Part shown: in pieces, positions 31,835 through 45,000 of the stretch
Numbering within the stretch: position 1 is the stretch's first letter
Layout: each line of letters starts with the position of its first letter
Assembly: GCA_029582265.1 (NCBI GenBank)
Contig: CM055828.1
Coordinates: 7,211,902-7,275,901 of the forward strand
From: Zoroaster sp. YZ-2022
Taxonomy: Eukaryota; Echinodermata; Asteroidea; Forcipulatida; Zoroasteridae
Length of the DNA stretch: 64,000 nucleotides
Reading direction: 5' to 3'
Position numbers and translations under genes: made by a program
Notes under the pieces: model-generated
The model's database searches: none
What the model saw: only the letters and a program-made list of their open reading frames with translations
Told to the model about the DNA's origin: nothing

Positions 31835-32576
31835 ATGAGCTCTGCAAGGGTAGATTCGCCGTTGCTCACCGAGTTCCGGAGACATCCCTCTCCTTGTGTA
31901 CCGACGATGCCAAAGCCGCGGGCGTGTCGCAAGCTCTTCCCGGTAGACCACTCCGAGACAAATCGCGTCTTGAAAACCGAGATGGCCAAAATGGAGGCCG
32001 AAGAAAAAGCAAATATCGGTTTTGATTTCGGAAGATATATTCCTTTGGAGAACCAAAGCAGCAGTAAATATACAGATTGGGAGGCCATGGAAGCTGAGTC
32101 GGTACCTTCATTTTATCGCGAAACAATTGCGAGGAGTAAGCCCACTGTCCGACACAGACCGATAGCCTTCCGTTCCGTGTCACCTCACCAAAACAAAGAT
32201 GACGAATCTTTTCCCCGGACTCTTCCTTCTTTCACAAGTACCACAGCCGACCGGCTCCCATCCGAGAAAAGAACACTGGATACGGGGCGTGCTCGGTCGT
32301 TTTTACCGGTACATCGCAAAGGAATTCAACCCAAGTCCTTGAACCAACCAACCACAAACTCTGAAGTTATTGGTACACCCAAACCTAGTCCCGAAGAGAC
32401 GAGCAGATCAGTTTTGGGAATCACTGGAACCGCATCAAGAGAACCTTGTTGTAGTTCCATCAGAGCCTGCCAACAACCACGGGATAATATTGGACAAGCT
32501 GTGGGAAGTTCTACCACAACAGCCGAACCGGTTGTAAACAAATCAAAACATTCAGAAACACCGAGTAAAATGACAG
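31835..32576 (+). CDS. CDK inhibitor exon 1 (CDI domain and linker)
   Basis: It encodes residues 1-247 and one base of codon 248. The glycine usually found in LFGPVDH is missing (LFPVDH). The last codons, AAA ATG ACA G, join to AT TAT TGG to give KMTDYW. Without splicing the frame ends two codons later at GTGAGTAA. Confidence 0.93.
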
Positions 32577-34200
32577 GTGAGTAATAGTAATACCTTGAAA
32601 AATATTCACCAAAGCAGTGAAATTTTTGCGCATTTTAAATTTGATATTATGTATATCTCCATAAAAACACTTTTTTGTCGAGATTGTAAATTTTAGTAAA
32701 ATGTTATCCAGCAACTAAACCATCTCAATAGCTTTCTGTGTTTTATAAAATGGATATAAAATGGAATGATGTAGACCTAATTAGTTTAACGGTTCTCTTG
32801 TAATTATGGTTGCTCAAGTAGCATTGCGCTTATCAATAAATACATGTTTACGCGATGACTTTTGTGTTTTTTAACATCTCTTGACGGTTATGAGCAATTG
32901 CAGCTATTATTATTAAACATGGCATTAGAAGAAATTCCCCTTTACCAAGTCACAACCTGTCGCAACATGTCTGTTGTGTCAGAAAAATACCCTCCATGCT
33001 TGCATTACTAAACTGGAATATTGCAGTGTCGTTTTTATTGTCATAACGTGTAGCACTTTTGTCTCTTCGCAAATCAAGGCCAACTTCAGTTCAAATTGAT
33101 GATGAAGTAGTTCCATAAATAAGCTAGAAGTATATTCGTAAATATTTGCCGGTCAAAGGTCATAAGTTATTGTTGGGATCGTTTGAAAAGGAAAAAAATA
33201 AGGTAATTGTTTAATGAATATAAGGTGATGGGGTATTACTAAAACGAGGAACCTGTTTGAAATTCGGAAATAATGGTTCGGCTTCGGGTCCATCTTGCCG
33301 TTAAATGGAAATCCGCAGCAAACATTCTTTTTAGAGATATTCCCTGGAATAAAGCAAAAGATCCCGGACCATCATCTATCTACTAACGTCAAAATATACC
33401 ACAGACGCGGTAAAGGTTATTTCTTGTGCAAATAGGAGTCCAAACCAAGTTTTAATCCCGACCTGCGGCTAATCATGCGTGAATTACGGCTTAGCTCATT
33501 AGGACATGCATAATAAAACAGAATAGTAGGCATATAGACCCAAGAAGATCTTTACAAGAGGGTTACGTTTCACCATTACAAAGGTCTTATGGCCCCTAAA
33601 TGACCGGTATCCTCTAAGCATTATCCCCTCAATGGCTTATTTCCCACCAAAGTTCCGTTCGTATAATTATACTCGCGAACTCTTTGGGAAAATGCATCCG
33701 ATTTCATTTAGCGGTAGATTAAAAAATAAAACTAGGGTTAAATACGAATTAGCGTTCTCGAAACAATGAATGATCTATTACGCCCTCGTGGTGATAGTTT
33801 TGGACAATTTATCTCTAAATGTTGAATCTCGGTCGAATCGATTGAAGCTATAGTGATATTGTCCATAGTTTCAATTGGTCAATTTTAAACTTTTAGAGAG
33901 TTTAACAATAACATTTCTTACAAATCAACATTAAATTCTTTGACGGAAGAAGCGACATATCCTCAGAAACAAATGATTCATTCGTGGGTTGATTTCCAGA
34001 ACGTTGGTATTCTTGGGTTATAATTTTCTTCATGGTTATCATCATTCTTTACAGATTATTGGAGGCAACGAAAGCGGAATGGAACGGGCAGCAGAGCAAG
34101 CTCGTCCGGCACCAATAATGGGGACGATCATCAAGTTCCCACGAAGCGGAAGAGGTCAAACGTCCCGGAAGCCACATCGCCTGTAGCCGGCCACTCATGA
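31835..34200 (+). CDS. Cip/Kip-family CDK inhibitor (p21/p27/p57-like), two coding exons
   Basis: Exon 1 is 31835-32576 (phase 1, donor GTGAGT); exon 2 coding is 34055-34200 (acceptor CTTTACAG, stop TGA 34198-34200); 295 residues. Residues about 30-97 form the CDK-inhibitor domain: ACRKLFPVDH holds the RxLF cyclin-docking motif, FDFGRYIPLEN and YTDWEAMEAESVPSFYRE bind the CDK. FYRET is closer to p57 than to the FYYRPP of p27. The centre (about 100-240) is Ser/Thr/Pro-rich and disordered with several SP/TP sites. Across the splice junction the C terminus reads SKMTDYWRQRKR, resembling the p21 PCNA-binding TD motif, followed by a basic KRKR at 278-281 (likely nuclear import). The ATG at 31835 has A at -3. 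It should act in the nucleus to block cyclin-CDK and cell-cycle entry. Confidence 0.92.
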
Positions 34201-34220
34201 TCACTCGCCGCGGCGACACG
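34055..34220 (+). CDS. CDK inhibitor exon 2 (TD motif, basic tail) with 3'UTR donor
   Basis: Coding runs to 34200; the exon may end at 34220 where GTAAGA forms a good donor 20 bases after the stop. An intron this close behind the stop would not trigger decay. It resembles the three-exon layout I recall for vertebrate CDKN1B, where the last exon is 3'UTR. Residues run DYWRQRKRNGTGSRA to PVAGHS. Confidence 0.85.
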
Positions 34221-37200
34221 GTAAGACACGTTTGCAAACCGATTTGAGGGTGTTATGCATCAGAAAATACGGATTCTGAAAAGAATCAGACAATAGGCGT
34301 GGCACGTTTTTTGCCACGCAGCTCATGCTTCTGGAGCTGAATGAACGCGTGCCTACAAACTAGGTGCCAGCATTGTGTGCCAGTGAAGACCCTGGAAATC
34401 CAGGGTAGTTTACTAAAACCTATTTTTAGATGGCTGTTAGACCCCCAAATGGCTGTAGAATAACAATACTAAATACCCATGAGAGAAGCAGTGATGGGGA
34501 GAAAACTTACAGAGCCAATAATCCTTTGGTCTTGAGAGTTTCATGGTCAACTGAAATATAACATTTGTTGTTTTGAAAGGCTTGAAAGTCTCAATCTTAC
34601 CCAAAGCAGACCAGATTTGAAGTTTGAAGCTTGCTCAATTATCAAACATTTGTTTTCGGTTTTTACTTTATTGGGCCCTTTTATGGTCTAGAAACTACCT
34701 TTAGGAATAAACCTTTACATGAATTATCAATGTGACTTCCAATACGTTCTACCTTGGCTCATTCTTGAAAGCTGCGCCGTGAAAACTCACTCTCTCTCTA
34801 TCGCATCTGGTAATAACACACAAGGTCTACAGTGTAAATAGCTTGGAAGCCGGGACACATGGACGTTTGCTAAATAAAATCCAACAGTGGTTTTTAAGCT
34901 ACAACTCTGAATTGAATTTGATTCAATAAAAAACAAGTCTAGACACGCTTGCATCGCGCAACATGTCGAGACTTGATTTGTTAAAGAAGCAAGTACCGAC
35001 ATGTTTCGGCACGATTCAAATTCTTATTGTAAAGAATATTTGTGGTGGTGTTGCTAAATATGACTGTATTTATCTACCATGCAGTATGCACTGTCTGATA
35101 ACGTCTGTTGTCATTGCATTAATAAACGATTCCCGTGAATGCAATTCCTGTCCTTCCACACGCTGTGTACGTTTCCGCAATCGTTGTCACTACTGTACGA
35201 ATTAGTTTGTTCAAACACAAAATAACTGAATGGGAAAACAAACAATGCCTTATCATGCGGGCTTTTAAGTTTAGTAATCGCAGTAATAAAAACCATTACA
35301 AACTGAGATTTCTTATGGTGTTTTTTTTAACAACCTTAGCTAAACATAATTTTTTATTCAGAATGATTGTTTGTATTGCGGCGTGCTTATAGCTTTTATT
35401 ATCGAGTGCTTCAAAGACAAGGGCCTATACATGTATATTGTATTCACCAACACGTTTTATGTATCGAGAAAGAAATGTAACATGTTTGACGGGAAATGGG
35501 TCCTAAGATAAGTTTTGGTGCCTGGAATTTAGAAGCCATTTAAGTCTGTATATTTGATAGTGTGTGCTGCCGATTATGCCAGAATGATTGGCATCTTGTT
35601 CAGCCCTAACAACGTCGCAAAGCTTTTGACCTCCTGACCCTGTTTACTACAGCGTGCTCTCCTAACCGTAACCCCTTTCTAAAGCGCATCACGGGCAAAA
35701 AATATGCCTTTCCTTATTTGTACGGGAAGCGTAAACATAACTGATCGTTTTGTAATAGTTGTATTCATTTTTGTTTACTTTGTAAACTTTAGTCATAAAA
35801 CATCCTTGCAAAGTACGTGTTCTGTCATCGTGCCACAGGGTTCAGTTCTGATTGTTTGATTACGCGGGCACCAGCGATTGTACAGGGGCGCGCTCAATCT
35901 TGAAGACCAAGAAGCGAAGTAGCAACTTATTTGTAGTGGCAACTGCAATTATGAGGTCATTGAACGTTTACCCACACAAGGCCGTGCATTGTCATCGGCC
36001 TTGTTTTCCTCTTCCCTGGGTCTGGTCTTGTGGCAGTTTGCCAAACTCCCGTCAAGGTAAAGGGATATTCGATCCGAATGGGTTAAAAACAATAAAATCA
36101 AGTTATATCAAACTACCATTTTGAAGCGCTCGGTCGTAACGCGACACCGGTACTAAAACACTGTCACTGTCGATTATCGTTATTCTATTGTTGTGTGATA
36201 AAAACTGCCATTGTCACCAGGGAACGATTTCGTTCAAAAATTTTGCATAGCAAAACTGCGATGCAAAAAATGAATTTGCATAGCAAAATAATTTTTGTAT
36301 AGCAATCTGTGAATTTTTGTATAGCAAATTTAAAATGCTTAAAATTACAGTGTGTAGTGTGCATAGGTAAAGGCGTTATTTTTCAAGGCTTTAGGCCCTA
36401 CTGTCGTTGGGTTCATAATATGAATGTCCAGAAATAATCATCTTTAGTGTCCGGAAATTGAGCCACATGTGTTAAAACAATTCACGTGTTTCTTTCTTCT
36501 AGGCCAATTTCTCAATTTTCGCCAAATTGCAGTCATTCATGAAAGTTAGTCCTCCGTCCATTTTCTTTTTTGTTTACATTGTTATAGGCCTATCGATCGC
36601 TAAAACAGAGGCAATATCACGAAAACAAATTACCGACTGCGACATGTTTGGGTGTTTTTCAAAGTGAACTTCACCGAGTGTAACGTTACTTTGTGGTATG
36701 ATCAACTAAGTTTGATTTTGATTATTAAAAATTCGTCAGGAAAATGAGTGGCTCACCTTGGTTGAAAGTGCGATCATACTGTGTGCCGAAATTATTCTAA
36801 ATCTCACCACTACATACATAAATGAATGCTCATTTTGTTAAATGTTCAAAAACTTTTACTATGAAACGAAGTTGTAATGTTTCAATACGGCCGTAGTGAT
36901 CGTATGAAAGCGCACGTGTGAACTGAACATGGTACTATTGTGTATAAGGGGTGGCTCAATGTTCCAACCCCCAAACGCAGCAGAAGCTTTAAAAGGGGGG
37001 GGGGGGGGAGCGCGGTTGTTGCGTGTTTTCTATTTCGGGAATTTCGCCCGTAGTTAATTCATCAGCAGAAAAATAACGCATGCACGTAGAATTTTAGGCA
37101 TTGCGGATAAAATCCTTACGGACTGCTGGGAAATAAAGTTGTATGTACGGATACACATAGGTAAAACCAGTGCACGTGTTCATTGTTGCATCAACACTGT

Positions 37201-40200
37201 CGAGTCGTGAAGTCATCGTTGACCACGTACGTCGTACGGACGTACCCCCGGCGTGGTCTGGACACACGGAAACAAATCCAGTCGGGACGGACCCGTTGAT
37301 ATTTTTTGGTCGGAAATATACATGTAAACGTTATTTCGGGAAAGGTTTGTGTATATGAATTCAAAAATGTTTATTATTAAACCACAGTAGTTTAAAACAA
37401 ATCTGTTGCAATTTGTATCGCAAAATCTGCGATGTATTGTTTGAAATTCCATCGCAGATTGTCCAAATTACGTCGCATTTTGCGATGCGATACAGGGGAC
37501 ATCGTTTACTGATTGTCTCGTTATCTTCATTGTATTGTTGTAGACATTTGTGTTGTTTTGTTGTTACAACTTTCGCCAGAGCAAACAATCGACCTAAAGT
37601 ACTTACCGGAAGTACTCTTAGTTCAAATGGAGAAATTATCGTATCGCAGTAGTCTATATGAAGTGTACATGTATACTGTACATGGTGTTCCTATTTATCA
37701 GAGAAACAATATATTTATATTGTTGAAGAAACATGTTTAATAACAAGTAACCTAATCAACATCCTAAAGACACCACAAAATATCTGTAAATTCATCCATA
37801 GATTATGTTCAGAAACCAACCTGTGAAAGTTTTAGTTTATTACGTTGCCAGAATATGGTGAAAATGCAGCATTCATTCTAACTTGTTAATTGATCTTCAT
37901 CTGATAAACCATCGCAAATTTTGAACTTCTCTACTTACATTTCACTTTACAAAGATTTCAATATGTCAGATGTAATAACATCATCTCAGGATATATGGTT
38001 TACCAACATCTGAAAAATGGTGGAAACCGATAGATAGATAGATAATGTGTCTTGTGTCTTTTACCCCTTTAAACCCTTCAGAACATTCACCCTTTTGAGA
38101 CTGAAGAGGGAGCCCTCGCGCAGGGTTCACCTTTCTAGAACTTTCAGTCCAGGAGTGATTCGAGTAGTAAACATGAGTCTACTTTGCATACAATATGAAG
38201 TACCTTGACTGAAGTATATATAGGCCTTGCGTGCCACAGACTAAACTTAGTGGGAAAACGGGGGTTGTTTTTCGATCTACTCATTCATGTTTTCTCAGAA
38301 AATCTTTTTACCTCGAGTATTGTACAAGGTCAGTTCAGTCATATTATTATTAAAGGGTTAAAGCTATACTGAATATTGGAAATGTTTTTTTCTACACGAA
38401 AATGCATTTAGTTTGCCACGTTTTATTTTTTTTATAGATTGCAGGGCAATGTATTGTTGGTGTCGGCAAAATTTGGCTCTAAACGTTCTTTTCTTCTTCT
38501 TTTGATATCAACAGATTTGGGCAAGTGCAACAAGACATTAACAACCACGCCTCCCCCGGTCGAATGTCTTCTGGTGGCAGATGAAATGGACCAGGGACGC
38601 CGCCGCCGCTGCGGGCATTCGTCAGTTCACCCATTCACCACTAGGTATTTCTTTACTCGTAAACTTGTACAAGCAGGGGAGCTTGTTTTCCGCAGTCCCG
38701 AATCTATCTCGGGAAGAAAACCAAACCAGTAGGGTCCCATTGATAGCCAGTACTCTGAAAACAACAGGTCAAGAGGTCAGTCATTTGGCTCCCAGCCAAA
38801 TATGCCAAGCTACCTGTGCACGCACCTTTTGATGTCAAAATTGGGCAAATAGCCAACTATTTTCCCGCGGTTTTTTATTTTCTTTTTTAAAGTAGCCTCA
38901 CAGAATTGAGGTTTAGGCCTATTTGTGAGAAGAAAAAACACTGACTTGACATAGAATGCTGGGAAATAGTCACACAATGAACAATGATCTTAATGGTTAA
39001 AAGTGCTTTGTTATATTGATATATAGAGCCAGACCTATACACATGTATAGCACCATTGTGAATGGAGTAATGCTCTACCACGTAGATGATATTTTTAGAC
39101 ATCAATTCTCGATCCGGCTCTTAAATCTTCAACATAATGTGTCATCAACCCAAACAACCTACCTACAACTTATTTAGTATTCAACACTATTCAGGAAACA
39201 AAATGTACGGTTACAACATTGGTAACTTCCAGAGTATCACATTTACATGTTAATATCTATAGACCTATGCTTACTTGGTGTATAAGTTCCGTGTAAAGTG
39301 CTTTCGTTTTAGAGTGAAAATGAATTGTTTTGTAAAATGTCGTCATTTTCGTTCGACAACCTTTTGGAAAATATAAAAAACATAACTGAAACGGCTTTTT
39401 GTCGATGAGATATTTCTTGATAATGTAGAAGTGAACGTATAAAATGTGTACGTACCAATATTGTACTTTGCCTTTTAAAACACGTCATTGCCATGGCATT
39501 TCACTGTTCAGTATTATTTGTCTAAAATGAACAATTTAACAAAATGTGGAAAGTCTTACTCTCCAGTCCTGCATTAATTCAGGACAGTGGACCATACAAA
39601 ATGGCATTTCTAATTAAGTGTGTAAATAATAGTGTATAGTAACTTATTTCGTTAAAAGATATCAATGTTTGTACTAGAAAATAAATGTAGTTATATATAA
39701 ACAAAAATAACTTATTTGGCTTTTGTCACTCGGCAACATTCCATTAATCTATACAATGTAAACTTAAGCAATTCTACTTTGTGCAAAATATCAGCATGTA
39801 TACTGCTTTATTTACAAAAAATAATATTAATATTCACACATTTTCTCAGCTCAGGCAGTAAAAGATAACAACATTGCCATTTTAAAATTGAATGTAAAGT
39901 GAATATAATTTCAGGTATATATTAAACTAAAAATAACATTAATTAACTTTTATGCATGTATTAAAAAAGCTTGTCGCTTGGATAGGAGATAGACTCTCAA
40001 AATGCTGCACGGGTTTTCATTTAGCGCCATTTTGAGACATGGGTTTTGTTACGTAAATTCCATGACAATATAACATCCGGGCACGAAGGCTTAGTTTCGC
40101 ATAATGCATACTGTCGAGGAATGAAATTTATGTTTTGTATTTCAAGATAGCCAACACGCAATGAGTCGGACCTGTAATCGATTACATTGTACATGTATTA

Positions 40201-42085
40201 TGTGAACAATTTTTAATCATAGAGAAAGTGGTCCTTTCTCTATGTAAAATGTACATTGTACTGTGAAACATATTCGGAGTTTCGAATACAAATACGATTT
40301 GTGTTATTGTATTGAAGTAAATCATAAACAATTTGTTTTTGTCCTCTCCGTCTTATCGTTAAACTTGACAACCTTACAAAATGTAAGATGAGTATTAGTA
40401 TTATTTACTCATAAACTTATAATTTGGCTTTGAAGAGTTTGGGTATTCCAGTATTGGGCTATTTAAAGTTTTCACAAATGTTAAATTATGTGGTGTTATT
40501 TCCATTTACATGCTTATTCTACCCTTTCTGAAATATTAATTGTAGGCTAAATCTTAACTTTCCGAAAATGCACAAGGACCTTGTAGAACTTGACCCGACA
40601 GCCTTGTGTTTTTGTATTCGTGCAATGCCATCCCTTGTTCCATGGCCCAGTGACCACCGGGACCGTGGGGCTTGTCCGGTCACTGGGTCCAGGTTGTCAT
40701 ACACGACTCGGTGACCCTGTAGCATCGTATAACCATGCAATAATTCCTGCAATAAAACTGACATGCCCAAATCGTTTGTAAGAATCGTTAGTTCATTTAA
40801 TACCTGGGATTTGTAGTTCAAGTTATCTAGCTATAGTGAAACTATAGTGTGAACATGTGACATGGTCTATACATGTATATCAATTAGAATTGACTTGTTC
40901 TTGAAGAAGAGTTAGTCCTTGAGCAAAACAACAAAAACAAAGCAAAGCTTCTTTACCCAATTCCTGCTTCATCTGGACAGTGATATTGATAAATAAATAT
41001 TCTAGTATTAGAATATTTGGATGAAATCAAAATATAAAAAATATGCGTATTGAATTGAAATCCCTAGCGTAAATTACTACTACAATGGCGTTTATTAATG
41101 AATGTACATGATAAATGTGTAGGCATACACCTATGTTGGGCAAATTGTATAGGCTATCCTTCAATGGAAGTTATGCTGTATAACAAGGACAATTGTGAAC
41201 CTTGGAACTAGATAAATATTTTTGAGCTGTTTCAACGGGGATTATGTTTTCGTTTTGGACATTTCTCAATTATGTATAGTTGCATGTGACGTATGCATGT
41301 ATAAAGGTCCGAATACATGTACCACTTTTAGCATTATTAAAAGGCTGTATATTTCCCCATAGTTGTTAATAATTATATACTGCTTGATATCGATGAGTTG
41401 AATAATCTAATTTGAATTATTTTAAGTCAGTTATTGATTTAAAGTTATATATTTGATGTCCGAGTACATAATGATCATGTATTCCTGCGTCTAGTACGGA
41501 AGAAGAACTTGCATTTAAATAAATGAATTACTACAAAGAACACCTTAATTTCCGTTGTCTAATTACTACAAAGAACACCTTAATTTCCTTTGTCTATACT
41601 CTTGTTTATATGAACAAACCTCTCATATTGATTACAGAACAGGGATAAGTAGCTATGTACATGTACCAAGTGAATATGTATAGGGTCCCACTATACATTC
41701 AATAACCCGAACCCCCAACTCATGTGAATTTGCACTTCTCAAACTGTTGTTCTTGACACAAACAATGGCGTGTCAATTTCACATTTAGCTCTAGCAAGAT
41801 GTTTGCTGTCAATTTAGTGTGTGTGGAGTTTGGCAGTGATGCATTGTATGTAAAATAGCCCACCGCGTTTCAGGCGATTTATACATGTAGTCAAGACCTC
41901 TAAAACCGCAAGATTATGTGCCACAGTAACTGAGTAAGAGGTATGTGGCCTAATGCTATGCCAAAGTCGGGTTACAAATTAAACCCGTTGTCTTGCCACG
42001 TAAAAACGACGATGCTAACCACTTGTAATGAACTATCCTGCGTAATGTTATTGGGGAAATGACAAGCTAACACTTTGTTATTTTC
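34221..42085. other. Long gene-poor stretch with small inverted repeats
   Basis: Seen here: TATAGCAAA-type short repeats at 36236-36330; paired ATCGCAAAATCTGCGAT and ATCGCAGATT/GCATTTTGCGATGCGA hairpins at 37415-37495; a poly-G run at 36996-37009; a dispersed-family fragment at 37775-37960 (TCATCCATAG, AGAAACCAACCTGTGAAAGT); an inverted pair GGCCCAGTGACCACCGG and CCGGTCACTGGGTCC at 40643-40691; a direct repeat TAATTACTACAAAGAACACC-type near 41526-41590. No supported exon apart from the candidate at 38515. Confidence 0.5.
38515..38830 (+). other. Candidate exon of unknown gene (possible 3'UTR exon)
   Basis: An acceptor ATATCAACAG is followed by unusually GC-rich sequence. In phase 1 it reads DLGKCNKTLTTTPPPVECLL and RRRRCGHSSVHP, with a possible donor at CACTAG/GTATTT (38643); another frame stays open to TGA near 38830. 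It could be the untranslated last exon of the CDK inhibitor 4.3 kb upstream, or a separate gene. Neither protein reading is recognised. Confidence 0.25.
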
Positions 42086-42089
42086 GGCA

Positions 42090-45000
42090 AAAAATACAAG
42101 GCTTTACCCCTGGCAATTTAAGAGGAAAAACTATCAGGCTTACCCCTGCCAATTTAAGAGGAAAAACTACAAGGGTTACCCCTGCCAATTTAAGAGGAAA
42201 AACTACAAGGCTTATCCTAGCAATTTAAGAGGAAAAACTACAAGGCCAATTTAAGGGAAAAACTACAAGGCTTACCCCTGGCAATTTAAGAGGAAAAACT
42301 ATAAGGCTTACCCCTAGCAATTTAAGAAGAAAAACTACAAGGCTTACCCCTAGCAATTTAAGAAATAAACCTATAAGGCCAATTTAAGAGGGAAACTACA
42401 AGGCTTACCCCTGCCAATTTAAGAGGAAAATTACAAGGCTTACCCCTAGCAATTTAAGAGGAAAAACTACAAGGCTTACCCCTGGCAATTTAAGAGGAAA
42501 ACTACAAGGCTTACCCCTGCCAATTTAAGAGGAAAACTACAAGGCTTACCCCTGCCAATTTCAGAGGAAAACTACAAGGCTTACCCCTGGCAATTTAAGA
42601 GGAAAAACTACAAGGCTTACCCCAAGCAATTTAAGAGGAAAACTACAAGGCTTACCCCAAGCAATTTAAGAAGAAAAACTAAAAAGCTTACCCCTGCCAA
42701 TTTAAGAGGAAAACTACAAGGCTTACCCCTGCCAATTTAAGAGGAAAAACTATAAGGCTTACCCCTAGCAATTTAAGAAGAAAAACTACAAGGCTTACCC
42801 CTGCCAATTTAAGAGCAAAAACTACAAGGCTTACCCTTGGTAATTTAAGAGGAAAACTACAAGGCTTACCCCTGGCAATTTAAGAGGAAAAACTACAAGG
42901 CTTACCCCAAGCAATTTAAGAGGAAAACTACAAGGCTTACCCCAAGCAATTTAAGAAGAAAAACTACAAGGCTTACCCCTGCCAATTTAAGAGGAAAACT
43001 ACAAGGCTTACCCCTGGCAATTTAAAAAGTAAAACTACAAGGCTTACCCCTGGCAATTTAAGAAGAAAAACTACAAGGCTTACCCCTGGCAATTTAAGAA
43101 GAAAAACTACAAGGCTTACCCGTGGTAATTTAAGAGGAAAACTACAAGGCTTACCCCTGGCAATTTAAGAAGAAAAACTACAAGGCTTACCCCTGCCAAT
43201 TTAAGAAGAAAAACTACAAGGCTTACCCTTGGTAATTTAAGAGGAAAACTACAAGGCTTACCCTTGGTAATTTAAGAGGAAAACTACAAGGCTTACCCCT
43301 AGCAATTTAAGAGGAAAACTACAAGGCTTACCCCAGGCAATTTAAGAGGAAAAACTATAAGGCCAATTTAAGAGGAAAAACTACAAGGCTTACCCCTGGC
43401 AATTTAAGAAGAAAAACTACAAGGCTTACCCCTGGCAATTTAAGAAGAAAAACTACAAGGCTTACCCCTGCCAATTTAAGAAGAAAAACTACAAGGCTTA
43501 CCCTTGGTAATTTAAGAGGAAAACTACAAGGCTTACCCTTGGTAATTTAAGAGGAAAACTACAAGGCTTACCCCTAGCAATTTAAGAGGAAAACTACAAG
43601 GCTTACCCCAGGCAATTTAAGAGGAAAACTACAAGGCTTACCCCTGGCAATTTAAGAAGAAAAACTATACAAGGCTTACCCCTGCCAATTTAAGAGGAAA
43701 AACTATAAGGCAAATTTAAGAGGAAAACTACAAGGATTACCCCTGGCAATTTAAGAAGAAAAACTACAAGGATTACCCCTGGCAATTTAAGAGGAAAACT
43801 ACAAGGCTTACCCCTGGCAATTTAAGAGGAAAAACTACAAGGCTTACCCCTGGCAATTTAAGAGGAAAAACTATAAGGCAAATTTAACCGGAAAACTACA
43901 AGGCTTACCCCTGGCAATTTAAGCAGAAAAACTACAAGGCTTACCCCTGGCAATTTAAGAGGAAAAACTATAAGGCAAATTTAACCGGAAAACTACAAGG
44001 CTTACCCCTGGCAATTTAAGAGGAAAACTACAAGGCTTACCCCTGGCAATTTAAGAAGAAAAACTACAAGGCTTACCCTGGCAATTTAAGAAGAAAAACT
44101 ACAAGGCTTACCCTTGGCAATTTAAGAGGAAAACTACAAGGCTTTCCCCTAGCAATTTAAGAGGAAAAACTACAAGGCTTACCCCTGGCAATTTAAGAGG
44201 AAAAACTACAAGGCTTACCCTTGGTAATTTAAGAGGAAAACTACAAGGCTTACCCCTGCCAATTTAAGAAGAAAAACTACAAGGCTTACCCCTGGCAATT
44301 TAAGAGGAAAAACTACAAGGCTTACCCCTGGCAATTTAAGAAGAAAAACTACAAGGCTTACCCCTGGCAATTTAAGAAGAAAAACTACAAGGCTTACCCT
44401 TGGCAATTTAAGAGGAAAACTACAAGGCTTACCCCTGGCAATTTAAGAAGAAAAACTACAAGGCTTACCCCTGCCAATTTAAGAAGAAAAACTACAAGGC
44501 TTACCCTTGGTAATTTAAGAGGAAAACTACAAGGCTTACCCTTGGTAATTTAAGAGGAAAACTACAAGGCTTACCCCTAGCAATTTAAGAGGAAAACTAC
44601 AAGGCTTACCTCAGGCAATTTAAGAGGAAAAACTATAAGGCCAATTTAAGAGGAAAAACTACAAGGCTTACCCTTGGTAATTTAAGAGGAAAACTACAAG
44701 GCTTATCCTTGGTAATTTAAGAGGAAAACTACAAGGCTTACCCCTGGCAATTTAAGAAGAAAAACTACAAGGCTTACCCCTGGCAATTTAAGAAGAAAAA
44801 CTACAAGGCTTACCCCTAGCAATTTAAGAAATAAACCTATAAGGCCAATTTAAGAGGGAAACTACAAGGCTTACCCCTGCCAATTTAAGAGGAAAACTAC
44901 AAGGCTTACCCCTGGCAATTTAAGAAGAAAAACTACAAGGCTTACCCCTGCCAATTTAAGAGGAAAAACTATAAGGCAAATTTAAGAGGAAAACTACAAG

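Noticed and set aside
31721..32183. Minus-strand frames opposite the CDK inhibitor exon
   Set aside because: They are antisense shadows of a strongly supported coding exon.
34963..35392. Cysteine-rich 80-codon frame and overlapping frames as a small secreted protein
   Set aside because: No signal peptide or splice context, AT-rich composition and no recognisable spacing of cysteines.
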